Assembly (NCBI GenBank): GCA_905213895.1
Contig: CAJMKE010000009.1
Span: 53,184 to 117,183, forward strand
Length of the DNA stretch: 64,000 bases
From: an uncultured Alistipes sp.
GTDB lineage: Bacteria > Bacteroidota > Bacteroidia > Bacteroidales > Rikenellaceae
Direction of reading: 5' to 3'
A program made the position numbers and the translations under genes. Every line of letters starts with the position of its first letter. Position 1 is the stretch's first letter. This document shows positions 33,980 through 43,250 of this stretch, in pieces. Below the pieces are notes generated by a model. The model saw nothing but the letters and a program-made list of their open reading frames with translations, ran no database searches and was not told where the DNA came from.

Positions 33980-36193
33980 ATGGAGGAAGCGAAAACAGGC
34001 AGAGAGGTACTCGGACGGTACGGCAGACTGCGCACTGCGGTGGCGTCGTCGTTCTCGGAGAGGACGCAACGGCTGGTGGACGAGGCGATAGAGTACGCCG
34101 ACCGGCATATCGGCACGCTCGTGCGCTACGACGGCTCGCCGATGCTCGACCACGACGTCGAGGTGGCGCGCATCGTCGTCGAGGAAATCGGGCTGGGACG
34201 CAACTCCTCGGTGGCGTCGATACTGCACGACACCGTCCGCATCGCCGCCAAGAACGATGACGGCTCGCTCGAAGGTCTGCTCGCCGAAATCCGCGAAAAG
34301 TTCGGCGACGAGGTCGTCGGAATCGTCGTCGGACTGTCGAACATCTCCGAACTCAAACTCAACATGCAGTCGGAGCAGGCGTCCAATTTCCGCGACATGC
34401 TCGTCGCATATTCGGAAGACCCGCGCGTGATACTCATCAAACTCGCCGACCGCCTCGAAGTGATGCGCTCGCTCGCGATGTTTCCGGGGAACAAACGGCT
34501 CAAAAAGAGTTGGGAGAGCATGAACCTCTATGCGCAAATCGCCCACAAACTCGGTCTGTACAACATCAAGAGCGAACTGGAAGACCTCGCATTGAGTTGG
34601 CTCGAACCCGACGACTACCGCCACATCAGCACCAAACTGAAAGACAGTGAGCGCGAGCGTCTCGACTTCATCGCGCGTTTCGTCGAACCTATCGAACGCG
34701 GGCTGAAATCGGCGGGCATACAATATCACATAAAGAGCCGCACCAAGTCCATCTACTCGATATGGAACAAGATGCGCAAGCAGCACGTCCCGTTCGAGGG
34801 AGTCTACGACATCTTCGCCATACGCATCATCATCGACTGTCCGAAGGAGCAGGAGAAGATGCAGTGCTGGACGGTCTATTCCATCGTCAGCGACATCTAC
34901 ACGCCGAACACCGAGCGTATGCGCGACTGGATAACGATTCCGAAGTCGAACGGCTACGAATCGCTGCACACGACCGTTTCGGCGGGCGACGGCAGGTGGG
35001 TCGAGATACAGATACGCTCCGAGCGCATGGACGACGTCGCCGAACTCGGTATCGCGGCGCACTGGCGTTACAAGGGGGTGAATCAGGGCGCACGCACCAG
35101 CGAACAGTGGCTCTCGCGGCTGCGCGAACTGCTCGACGAGACCAAGGAGGGCATCGCCGAGCGTTTCGACGCCAAGCCCGCTTCGGACGAGATATTCGTC
35201 TTCACGCCCAACGGCGATATCCGCAAACTGCCCGAGGGTGCGACGCTGCTCGACTTCGCGTTCGACATCCACACCAATCTCGGCACGGCATGTTCGGGCG
35301 GAAAGGTGAACGGGCGCGCCGTACCTATCCGCGAGCCGCTGAAAAACGGCGACATCGTCGAGATTTTCACCCAGAAGAACCAGTCGCCGAAGGCGGACTG
35401 GCTCAACTTCGTCGTAACCGCCAAGGCGCGCGGCAAAATCAAATCGTTCCTGCGCGAGGAGCAGGCGAAGAACGCCAGACTGGGCAGGGAGGAGTTGGAG
35501 CGCAAACTCAAAAACTGGAAGTTCCCGAAGAGCATCGACGAGGTGGTAGCCTATCTGTGCAAGTACTACAAGCAGCGCACCGGAACGGCACTCTACGAAC
35601 TCGTCGCGACGCAGAAAATCGATTTGGGAGTAGTCAAGGAGTTGCTCGCCAAGTGGATTTCGGGCGAGGCGGACGAACTGCGCCGCGCCGCCGAGCGGGC
35701 GAGGAGCAAGAACATGGCGGCTCCCGCATCGCAGTCGGGCGACGCGCTCGTAATCGACGAGAGCATCAACAACATCGTATACAAACTCGCAAAGTGCTGC
35801 AACCCGATAAAGGGCGACGACATATTCGGATTCGTAACCATCAATTCGGGCATCACAATCCACCGTTCGGACTGCCCGAACGCCAAGCGCATGCGCGAGA
35901 ACTATCCGTACCGAATCATGGAGGCGCGCTGGCGCGAGCAGGCGCAGGGGGCGTTCCGTGCGACGATAGCCATCACCATTCAGGATTCGGCGGGCGTGGT
36001 GAACCAGATTACCGAGACCGTCAGCCGCGACCTGAAACTCAACATCCGTTCGATAAACATCACCTCGCGGGGCGACGGGACGGGCGTGGGAACGCTCAGC
36101 GTCGAGGTGCCGTCGGTCGGAATCGTCGATTCGCTGATACACGCGATAATGCGCATAAAGGGCGTCCAGAGGGTATACCGGGTGAACAATTAA
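33980..36193 (+). CDS. Long RSH-family (p)ppGpp synthetase, hydrolase domain degenerate
   Basis: 737 aa, full RelA/SpoT layout: HD domain about 30-190, synthetase about 235-350, TGS about 390-455 (DEIFVFTPNGDIRKLPEGAT), helical/zinc-finger region with CCNPIKGDDIFGF and an HRSDC motif, ACT at the C-terminus. In the HD domain H58, H83, D84 are present, but the catalytic ED pair after HDxx is R87-I88 and the Asn of LADRLHNMR is Val (LADRLEVMR). Hydrolysis is therefore probably lost. The synthetase motifs are intact: RTKSIYSIWNKM, YDIFAIRI, WITIPKSNGYESLHTT, VEIQIRS, GIAAHW; RMRD replaces RFKD. So it is likely a synthetase-only RelA-type enzyme, and a separate hydrolase is expected elsewhere in the genome. 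Confidence 0.93.
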   Translation: MEEAKTGREVLGRYGRLRTAVASSFSERTQRLVDEAIEYADRHIGTLVRYDGSPMLDHDVEVARIVVEEIGLGRNSSVASILHDTVRIAAKNDDGSLEGLLAEIREKFGDEVVGIVVGLSNISELKLNMQSEQASNFRDMLVAYSEDPRVILIKLADRLEVMRSLAMFPGNKRLKKSWESMNLYAQIAHKLGLYNIKSELEDLALSWLEPDDYRHISTKLKDSERERLDFIARFVEPIERGLKSAGIQYHIKSRTKSIYSIWNKMRKQHVPFEGVYDIFAIRIIIDCPKEQEKMQCWTVYSIVSDIYTPNTERMRDWITIPKSNGYESLHTTVSAGDGRWVEIQIRSERMDDVAELGIAAHWRYKGVNQGARTSEQWLSRLRELLDETKEGIAERFDAKPASDEIFVFTPNGDIRKLPEGATLLDFAFDIHTNLGTACSGGKVNGRAVPIREPLKNGDIVEIFTQKNQSPKADWLNFVVTAKARGKIKSFLREEQAKNARLGREELERKLKNWKFPKSIDEVVAYLCKYYKQRTGTALYELVATQKIDLGVVKELLAKWISGEADELRRAAERARSKNMAAPASQSGDALVIDESINNIVYKLAKCCNPIKGDDIFGFVTINSGITIHRSDCPNAKRMRENYPYRIMEARWREQAQGAFRATIAITIQDSAGVVNQITETVSRDLKLNIRSINITSRGDGTGVGTLSVEVPSVGIVDSLIHAIMRIKGVQRVYRVNN

Positions 36194-36229
36194 ACGAAAA
36201 GATGAAACAATTGCATATCAGCCCTATTC

Positions 36230-36303
36230 GTCATCCTGAGCGTAGCGAAGGATCTAATCATCAAAACCGATTGAGACAGATTCTTCGCTTCGCTCAGAAT
36301 GAC
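36230..36303. repeat. GTCATnCTGAGCG-type inverted repeat, copy 2
   Basis: Arms 36230-36255 and 36278-36303 with a 22-nt loop, matching the repeat at 3840-3896 at most positions of both arms. Lies 37 nt after the RSH stop. Confidence 0.8.
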
Positions 36304-36421
36304 GCTGTATGTATAAAATTCATAGACAGTTATAAAAAATCGATTTAACCTTTCGCCATAAAAAGTATCTATCAATAATCTGCCGAAACCGAAATTACAC
36401 ATTACCAACACAAAAACCATA

Positions 36422-38131
36422 ATGAAAAGACTATTACTATTCTGTGCCGCAGCGACGATATTCGCATTATCGGCATCCGCACAAAGCACTTTCTCCTCGC
36501 AACTGCCCGTAAAGGCACGCAAGGGAGCGACCGTAGTCGGCGTGGTCGAAGCCGGCGGCAAGCCGTTGCAGGGCGTGGTCGTATCGGACGGCTACGAGGT
36601 TACGACCACCGACAAGAAGGGTTGTTACCACCTCAACTCTGCTAAAAAGAACGGCAACGTATTCATCACCATTCCTTCGGGTTACGAAGTCAATGCCGAG
36701 AACGCGATGCCGCAGTACTGGGCTGCGCTGACCGCACCGGCGACCGAGACCGAACGTCATGATTTCGCGCTCAAAGCCGTCGAGAACGACAAGCACGCAA
36801 TCATGGCTATCACCGACATCCACCTCGCCAATCAGGCGGAGGACCTGAAACAGTTCAACGGCAAGTTCATGCCGCGCTTGAACGAGGAGATTGCCAAATA
36901 CCGTTCGCAGGGCATTCCGGTCTACACAATCTGCATGGGCGACAGCAGTTTCGACATGTTCTGGTATGATTTCCTCTACGAAATCGAGGATTTCCGCGCC
37001 ACGCTACGCGACTCCGAATACCCTACGCCGGTATTCCACGCCATGGGCAACCACGACAACGACGGCGCGACGCCTGCCGATGCCGACACCGACTTCAACG
37101 CCACCGCGAAATACCGCAAGGCGTTCGGTCCGACCTACTATTCGTTCAACATCGGCGGCATCCACTACGTGATGCTCGACAACGTGGTCTACCACAACGA
37201 GAAATCGCCGTCGATGAAGAAGTTCAAGGGCATCTACGGCGCACGCAACTACGACCGCTACGTCAGCGACGAGCAGATGGAGTGGCTCAAAAAGGATTTG
37301 GCGTTCGTCGCCGACAAGAACACGCCGATAGTAATCGGCATGCACTGCCCCGTTTACCGCTACAAGAATCTGATGGACGGCAAGGTCGAGACCCGCTTCT
37401 CCGTTCCCGAAAAGGCGGCGGAACTCTCCGAAATCCTCAAAGATTTCAAGCAGGTTCACTTCGTAACCGGACACAACCACAAGAACAACACCAGTTACGG
37501 CAAGGACGACCCGTCGCAGCCGCTGATTGCCAATACCGTCGACCATAACATCGGTGCCGTATGCGGCGCATGGTGGTTCACGGGCGCGCACGGAGGTCTG
37601 ACGCTCAGCAAGGAGGGAACTCCTGCCGGCTTCGAGGTCTTCACCGCCGACGGACAGAACCTCGAATGGTACTACACGACCGTCGACGACGGAGCCGACA
37701 AGCAGTTCCGCTCGTTCGACCTCAACCGCGTGCGCGAGTATTTCCGCACCGACCCCGAAGTGCGCGTATTCTTCGACCACTATCCTAAGCGTCAGAATTA
37801 CGCCAACGTCAAGGACAACCGCGTGATGATAAACGTCTGGGCATGGGAGCCGACGTGGAAAATTTCGGTCAAGGAGAACGGCAGGGAGTTGGCGGTGGAG
37901 CGCAAAAAGGCTGAAAACCCGCTGGCTATACTCTCATATTTCATCCCGAAGACCGTATGGAACCGTGATTTCCCTGCCAAGTACGGCAACCGCGTGAAGA
38001 CCCCGCACATGTTCTTCGTAACGGCATCTGCACCCGATTCGACGCTCGAAATCACCGTTACCGACACTTTCGGCAAGGAGTACAAGGAGACGATGATTCG
38101 CCCGAAAGAGTTCTCCAAAACGATGAAATAA
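36422..38131 (+). CDS. Secreted calcineurin-like phosphoesterase, copy 1
   Basis: 569 aa with a signal peptide (1-20). N-terminal beta domain (about 25-110) of the MetallophosN kind, with a CarboxypepD-like EAGGKPLQGVVVSDGYEVTT pattern in pieces; central metallophosphatase core with ITDIHLAN, MGDSSFD, AMGNHDNDG, IGMHCPVY and TGHNHKN, the expected metal ligands; C-terminal MetallophosC-type domain to residue 569. Probably a periplasmic or surface phosphodiesterase/phosphatase of Bacteroidota, substrate unknown. Followed by a tandem paralogue. Confidence 0.9.
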   Translation: MKRLLLFCAAATIFALSASAQSTFSSQLPVKARKGATVVGVVEAGGKPLQGVVVSDGYEVTTTDKKGCYHLNSAKKNGNVFITIPSGYEVNAENAMPQYWAALTAPATETERHDFALKAVENDKHAIMAITDIHLANQAEDLKQFNGKFMPRLNEEIAKYRSQGIPVYTICMGDSSFDMFWYDFLYEIEDFRATLRDSEYPTPVFHAMGNHDNDGATPADADTDFNATAKYRKAFGPTYYSFNIGGIHYVMLDNVVYHNEKSPSMKKFKGIYGARNYDRYVSDEQMEWLKKDLAFVADKNTPIVIGMHCPVYRYKNLMDGKVETRFSVPEKAAELSEILKDFKQVHFVTGHNHKNNTSYGKDDPSQPLIANTVDHNIGAVCGAWWFTGAHGGLTLSKEGTPAGFEVFTADGQNLEWYYTTVDDGADKQFRSFDLNRVREYFRTDPEVRVFFDHYPKRQNYANVKDNRVMINVWAWEPTWKISVKENGRELAVERKKAENPLAILSYFIPKTVWNRDFPAKYGNRVKTPHMFFVTASAPDSTLEITVTDTFGKEYKETMIRPKEFSKTMK

Positions 38132-38135
38132 AAAG

Positions 38136-38179
38136 TCCTTAACAACCTTAAAGACTTTAAGAACTTTAAGGTCATTACC
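38136..38179. repeat. Nonamer array between the phosphoesterase paralogues
   Basis: Five 9-bp units in the 76-bp spacer between the tandem phosphoesterase genes. Confidence 0.8.
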
Positions 38180-38207
38180 CGAACAACCAACTTAACTTAC
38201 AATAACT

Positions 38208-39929
38208 ATGAAAAGACTATTTACATTCTGTGCCGCAGCGACGATGCTCGTATCATCGGCATTCGCACAAAGCACATTCAGTTCGCAACTGCCCGTAAAG
38301 GCTCGCAAGGGAGCGACCGTCATGGGTGTGGTCGAAGCCGACGGCAAGCCGTTGCAGGGCGTAGCCGTATCGGACGGTTACGAAATCACGACAACCGACA
38401 AGAAGGGCTGCTACTACCTCAACTCCGAGAAGAAGAACGGCAACGTCTTCATCACCATCCCTTCGGGCTACGAAACCTCGCTGCGCGAGACCGGACAGCC
38501 CGACTACTGGGCATTGCTCACCGAGCCTGCGACCGAAACCGAACGCCACGACTTCGCGCTGAAAGCAGTGGACAACACGAAGCACGTCATGCTCGCGCTG
38601 ACCGACATCCACCTCGCCAACATGTACAACGACGTGGAGCAGTTCAAGACCATCGCCATGCCGCGTGTCCGCGAGGAGGTCGAGAAATACCGTTCGCAGG
38701 GCATTCCGGTCTATGCGATGTGCATGGGCGACAGCAGTTTCGACATCTACTGGTACGACTTCCTCTATGACATCGACTCTTTCCGCTCGACGCTCGGCGA
38801 CGTGAAGTTCCCCGTACCGATTTTCCACGCCATGGGCAACCACGACAACGACGGCGCAACGCCGTGCGATGCCGATACCGACTTCAACGCCACCCGAAAA
38901 TACCGCAAGGCGTTCGGTCCGACCTACTATTCGTTCAACCTCGGCGGCATCCACTACATAATGATGGACAACATCGTCTACAAGAACGAGCCGGGCGGCA
39001 AGAAGGCGAAGAACATCGCCGGTGCGCGCAACTACGACCACTACGTGTCGCAGGAGCAACTCGACTGGCTCGCCAAGGATTTGGCACTCGTAACCGACAA
39101 GAAGACTCCGATAGTAATCGGCATGCACTGCCCCGTTTACCGCTACAAGAACCGCATGGACGGCAAAATCGAGACCCTCTACCGCACCAAGGACGCCAAT
39201 CCTAACGACGAGTTGGCGAAGAAGTTCTCTGAGGTTCTGAAAGATTTCGCCGAAGTACACTTCTTCACCGGACACACCCACCGCAACGCGACCTGCTACG
39301 GCAAGGACGACCCGTCGTGGCCCAACATCGCCAACACCATCGACCACAACATCGGTGCAGTCTGCGGTTCGTGGTGGCGTTCGAGCGCGCTCGGCGGAGC
39401 GAGCCTCGGTCCTGACAGCGCACCTTCGGGATTCGAGGTGATACCGGTGGACGGCACCCGCATGGAGTGGTACTGGACATCGCTCGACGACGGTTCAAGC
39501 AAGCAGTTCCGCACGTTCGACATCAACTCGGTACGCGACTACTACCGCAACTCGGGCGAGATGCAGGCGTTCCTGAGCCACTATCCTAAACGCACCGATT
39601 TCGGCAAGGCGGAGGACAACCTCGTCTACATCCACGTCTGGGCATGGGAGCCTACGTGGAAAATCACCGTCAAGGAGAACGGCAAGGAGATTCCGGCAGT
39701 GCGCAAACCGCTCGAAAACCCGCAGTACACGCTCGACTACTGGATACCGAAAGCGGTCTGGGAGCGTTCGTTCCTCAAAAAGTACGGCAAGGACCTCTGC
39801 CCTCACATGTTCCTCGTGAAAGCATCGGCACCCGATTCGACGCTCGAAATCACCGTTACAGACACCTTCGGACACGAATACACCGAAACAATGGTTCGCC
39901 CGAAAGAGTTCTCGAAGGCGATGCACTAA
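38208..39929 (+). CDS. Secreted calcineurin-like phosphoesterase, copy 2
   Basis: 573 aa, collinear with the upstream gene and about two thirds identical by eye, with near-identical first 55 residues (QSTFSSQLPVKARKGATV) and last 30. Same motifs: LTDIHLAN, MGDSSFD, AMGNHDNDG, IGMHCPVY, TGHTHRN. Differences cluster around 80-100, 195-240 and 320-350, near the expected substrate cleft. Signal peptide 1-20. Confidence 0.9.
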   Translation: MKRLFTFCAAATMLVSSAFAQSTFSSQLPVKARKGATVMGVVEADGKPLQGVAVSDGYEITTTDKKGCYYLNSEKKNGNVFITIPSGYETSLRETGQPDYWALLTEPATETERHDFALKAVDNTKHVMLALTDIHLANMYNDVEQFKTIAMPRVREEVEKYRSQGIPVYAMCMGDSSFDIYWYDFLYDIDSFRSTLGDVKFPVPIFHAMGNHDNDGATPCDADTDFNATRKYRKAFGPTYYSFNLGGIHYIMMDNIVYKNEPGGKKAKNIAGARNYDHYVSQEQLDWLAKDLALVTDKKTPIVIGMHCPVYRYKNRMDGKIETLYRTKDANPNDELAKKFSEVLKDFAEVHFFTGHTHRNATCYGKDDPSWPNIANTIDHNIGAVCGSWWRSSALGGASLGPDSAPSGFEVIPVDGTRMEWYWTSLDDGSSKQFRTFDINSVRDYYRNSGEMQAFLSHYPKRTDFGKAEDNLVYIHVWAWEPTWKITVKENGKEIPAVRKPLENPQYTLDYWIPKAVWERSFLKKYGKDLCPHMFLVKASAPDSTLEITVTDTFGHEYTETMVRPKEFSKAMH

Positions 39930-39941
39930 CAGAAAAAGAAA

Positions 39942-39959
39942 AGTCCTTAACGACCTTAA
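39942..39959. repeat. Nonamer array flanking core copy 2 (left)
   Basis: Two units directly abutting the core at 39960. Confidence 0.75.
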
Positions 39960-40036
39960 CCGACGCCAAGCCGAGAGCAGTCGAACTTGTTCGGACTGCC
40001 GAGGCGCGAAGGAGGAAAAGCCCGCGAACGCGGGGT
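39960..40036 (+). repeat. 77-nt structured core, copy 2
   Basis: Nearly identical to copy 1 (a few substitutions, in the linker and the end of hairpin II). Lies between the phosphoesterase pair and araB, with nonamer arrays on both sides and a terminator after them. Confidence 0.85.
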
Positions 40037-40067
40037 TAAAGACTTTAAGGACTTTAAAGACCTTAAT
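40037..40067. repeat. Nonamer array flanking core copy 2 (right)
   Basis: Three to four units running directly into the terminator hairpin at 40068. Confidence 0.8.
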
Positions 40068-40096
40068 AAAAAGCGGCAGATATCTGCCGCTTTTTT
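40068..40096 (+). terminator. Intrinsic terminator upstream of araB
   Basis: Perfect palindromic hairpin (AAAAAGCGGCAGA pairing with TCTGCCGCTTTTT) followed by T6. It ends the transcript coming from the phosphoesterase genes. Confidence 0.9.
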
Positions 40097-40130
40097 GTCG
40101 CATAATGTCTTCCGTTCGGGAAAATATGAC

Positions 40131-40138
40131 TATATTTG
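40131..40138 (+). promoter_or_regulatory. araB: Probable -7 box for araB
   Basis: TATATTTG, 23 nt before the ATG at 40162 and just after a terminator. No good -33 TTTG, so an activator may be needed. Confidence 0.5.
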
Positions 40139-40161
40139 TCTGATAAATATTCAAGACTCAA

Positions 40162-41835
40162 ATGGACAAATCATACGTCATAGGTTTGGACTACGGTTCG
40201 GACTCCGTCAGGGCGATTCTCGTCGATGCCCTGACCGGCGAACAGGCTGCCGAGGCGGTACACTGCTACGCCCGCTGGAAAGAGGGTCTGTACTGCGATG
40301 CAGCCGCAAATCAATTCCGCCAGCACCCGCTCGACTATTTGGAGGGGCTCGAAACGACCGTTAAGGCGGTACTCGACGCCCGTCGCGACCTCGCGCCTTT
40401 CGTGCGCGCGATTGCGGTGGACACCACGGCGAGTACGCCGGCTCTCGCTGACGAGCATCTGACGCCGCTGGCGATGCACGACCGCTACAAGGACAATCCC
40501 AACGCGATGTTCGTCCTCTGGAAAGACCATACGGGCGAGCAGGAGGCTGCCGAAATCAACCGCGCCTGCGCCGAAAGCGCGACCAACTACTCGAAGTTCA
40601 CCGGCTACCACTACTCTTCGGAGTGCTTCTGGTCGAAAGTCCTGCACCTGCTGCGCGCCGACGAGCAGGTACGGCGCGACGCCTACACGGTCGTCGAGTG
40701 CTGCGACTGGATTCCGGCGATACTGACGGGCAACACCTCGCCCGAAAAGGCGAAGATGGGACACTGCTGCGCCGGTCAGAAGATGTTCTGGTCGGAGGAG
40801 TGGGGCGGATTCCCGCCGCGCGAATTCTTCGAACGCATCGACCCGATGCTGCTGCCGATTCTCGACACGCTGCATCCCAACAAATATACCTGCAACAAGC
40901 CTTACGGCACAATCTCGAAAGAGTGGGCAGCGAAATTCGGACTCCCCGAGAGCGTGATAATCGGCGTCGGCAACGTCGATTCGCACCAGGGTGCAATCGG
41001 CGCGGGCGTAGCCTACAAGACCGCCGTAATCAACCTCGGTACGTCGGCAGGCTGCATGGTCGTGATGCCGAAGGAGAGCCTCGGCGACAGAATCATCGAC
41101 GGCGTATTCGGTCAGGTGGACAGTTGCATCCTGCCCGACATGATAGGTTTCGAGGTTGGACTGTCGGCATTCGGCGATGTCTACGCATGGTTCAAACGCA
41201 TACTCTCGTATCCGACCCAATCCATCCTCGCTCACACCGAGACCGTCGCTCCCGAAATCCGCGAGCGGCTCGTCGAGGAGGTCGAGGACGGCATCATGCG
41301 CCGTCTTACCGAGGATGCCGCGGCACTGCCTCTGCGCGAGGACGCACCGTTCGCGACCGACTGGATTAACGGTCGCCGCTCGCCTGCGCCGAACCAGAAG
41401 TTGTGGGGTTCGCTCATGGGGCTGCGCATCTCGACCGCTGCGCCGGAACTCTACTTCGCGCTGGTCGAATCGACGGCATTCGCAATCCGCGCAATCGTAG
41501 ACCACCTCACGAAAAACGGAATCGAGATAGACCGCATCATCGGCGTGGGCGGCATTTCGCAGAAGTCGCCGTTCGTGATGCAGATGCTCGCCGACGTCAT
41601 CGGCAAGAAAATCGACGTTTCGGAGTGCAAACAGTCGTGCGCGCTCGGTTCGGCAATCTGCGCTTCGGTCGTAGGCGGCATCTACCCGACCATCGAGGCT
41701 GCGCAGAAAGCAATGTGCCGTCCGATAATGCGCGTGTACGAGCCTAATCCTGCTGTCGCCGACCATTTCGAGCGACGCTACGCGCTCTACCGCGCCGCCG
41801 ACCGCTTCACCCAGGAACTGGTAAAAGAGAAATAG
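40162..41835 (+). CDS. araB: Ribulokinase (FGGY family)
   Basis: 557 aa. Phosphorylates L-ribulose in arabinose catabolism. FGGY fold: N-terminal phosphate loop GLDYGSDSVRA, AVDTTASTP, GVGNVDSHQGAIGAG, and C-terminal GVGGISQKSPFVMQMLADV (19 residues). The ribulokinase-specific length and the HxLxWKDHT-type FVLWKDHTGEQEA support AraB over xylulokinase. No araA or araD is next to it; the neighbours are an MFS importer and FAD oxidoreductases, so a related ketopentose or unusual pentose substrate cannot be excluded. Confidence 0.9.
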   Translation: MDKSYVIGLDYGSDSVRAILVDALTGEQAAEAVHCYARWKEGLYCDAAANQFRQHPLDYLEGLETTVKAVLDARRDLAPFVRAIAVDTTASTPALADEHLTPLAMHDRYKDNPNAMFVLWKDHTGEQEAAEINRACAESATNYSKFTGYHYSSECFWSKVLHLLRADEQVRRDAYTVVECCDWIPAILTGNTSPEKAKMGHCCAGQKMFWSEEWGGFPPREFFERIDPMLLPILDTLHPNKYTCNKPYGTISKEWAAKFGLPESVIIGVGNVDSHQGAIGAGVAYKTAVINLGTSAGCMVVMPKESLGDRIIDGVFGQVDSCILPDMIGFEVGLSAFGDVYAWFKRILSYPTQSILAHTETVAPEIRERLVEEVEDGIMRRLTEDAAALPLREDAPFATDWINGRRSPAPNQKLWGSLMGLRISTAAPELYFALVESTAFAIRAIVDHLTKNGIEIDRIIGVGGISQKSPFVMQMLADVIGKKIDVSECKQSCALGSAICASVVGGIYPTIEAAQKAMCRPIMRVYEPNPAVADHFERRYALYRAADRFTQELVKEK

Positions 41836-41844
41836 CAAAGAAAA

Positions 41845-41890
41845 AGTCCCTAACGACCTTAAAGTCTTTAAGGACTTTAAAGACCCTATA
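41845..41890. repeat. Nonamer array between araB and the MFS gene
   Basis: Five 9-bp units in the 106-bp spacer. Confidence 0.8.
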
Positions 41891-41941
41891 AAACAACCTG
41901 AAAGAACTAAAAAAACTTAACCTATAAACCAAAAACCAACC

Positions 41942-43228
41942 ATGAATCCAAACAAAAGAAAATGGTATATCGTGGCGACGATGTTCATCGCCATTATATG
42001 CAACTATCTCGACCGCCAGTTGCTGTCGATTCTGAAACCCGAAATTCTCGACCACTTCGGCATCGGAAACCTCGAATACGCATGGATAGTGAACGTATTC
42101 CTTATCTGCTACGCCACGATGTATCCGATTTCGGGCATGCTCGTGGACAAGTTCGGTCCGAAGCGCGTCATGCTCGCCGGCATCACGATATGGTCGCTCG
42201 CCTGCATCGGCGGCGGTATGGCTCCCAACGCCACCGTATTCGCAATCTGCCGCGGCATCCTCGGTCTCGCCGAGCCTACGATTTTCGCCGGTCAGTTGAT
42301 TGCCGTTACGATGTGGTTCGAGAAACGCCAGCGTGCAACGGCTAACTCACTCTGCACCAACGGCGGTTCCATAGGTGCCGTCATCGCTCCGGTAGTCATC
42401 GCATGGCTCATGGGCTACTTCGATTCGTGGCAGCACGTGTTCTACATCGCAGGTATCACGGGTCTCGTCATCGCCCTCGTATGGCAGTTCATGTACACCA
42501 CCCCTCCGCAGGAGATTCTGGAAAAGACCGTCAATGCCGACAAACTGTCGGAGGGCGGCAAACAGCAGAAGTCGTTCACCCTCGGCGGACTGTTCAAGAC
42601 CAAGACCCTTTGGGGCGGTATCCTTATCCGCCTTATCAGCGACCCCGTATGGTATTTCTGCTGCTTCTGGCTGCCGGGCTTCCTGCGCACGATGGGCGAA
42701 ACCGAAGGTCTGTCGAACGAACAGACGCTCAATATGATACAGTGGATAGGCGGCATTCCGTTCCTTATCGGCGCAATCGGAGGTATCCTCACCTCGATGT
42801 GGTCCGACGTCCTTATCCGCAACGGAATGGAGGCTCTGAAAGCACGTAAGAAGGTGCTTATCACCATGGCTTTCCTCGCACCGGTCGTAGCCCTCGTACC
42901 GCTCGTCAGCGGCAGCGCGATGCCGTTCGCATGGCGCGTGGGACTCGTCGTGACACTGTTCTGCATCATCGCCGTACTCTGCAACTCGTGGCTCTACACC
43001 GCACCGGTAACCCTCGTCGAGCAGTTCCCTATCAAGAACGCCGCGAGCGTCATGGGTATCTGCTGCGGAGCGGGCGCACTCGGCAGCGTAGTGTTCAACC
43101 AGTTCGTAGGTTCGATTCCGGAGGCGGCATGGACCATCCTGTTCTGCTGCATGGGTACGCTGCATCTGTTCGCCGCAATCGTGATGTGGAAGATGGTGCG
43201 TCCGGAGTCGCCCGAAAAAGCCGAATAA
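41942..43228 (+). CDS. MFS transporter, anion:cation symporter (hexuronate-like) family
   Basis: 428 aa, 12 TM. NYLDRQLLSILKP in TM1 and the motif-A-like GMLVDKFGPKRVM are typical of the ACS/ExuT group, which imports sugar acids (hexuronates, galactonate, glucarate). Starts after an A/C-rich leader; 22 nt before the first FAD oxidoreductase. Likely brings in the compound that the oxidoreductases use; the exact substrate is unknown. Confidence 0.87.
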   Translation: MNPNKRKWYIVATMFIAIICNYLDRQLLSILKPEILDHFGIGNLEYAWIVNVFLICYATMYPISGMLVDKFGPKRVMLAGITIWSLACIGGGMAPNATVFAICRGILGLAEPTIFAGQLIAVTMWFEKRQRATANSLCTNGGSIGAVIAPVVIAWLMGYFDSWQHVFYIAGITGLVIALVWQFMYTTPPQEILEKTVNADKLSEGGKQQKSFTLGGLFKTKTLWGGILIRLISDPVWYFCCFWLPGFLRTMGETEGLSNEQTLNMIQWIGGIPFLIGAIGGILTSMWSDVLIRNGMEALKARKKVLITMAFLAPVVALVPLVSGSAMPFAWRVGLVVTLFCIIAVLCNSWLYTAPVTLVEQFPIKNAASVMGICCGAGALGSVVFNQFVGSIPEAAWTILFCCMGTLHLFAAIVMWKMVRPESPEKAE

Positions 43229-43250
43229 CCAACAAATCATATATCACGCA

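Noticed and set aside
40068..40096. Operator palindrome for an arabinose regulator
   Set aside because: The hairpin ends in a T-run directly after a gene unit and before a new promoter, so a terminator is the simpler reading.
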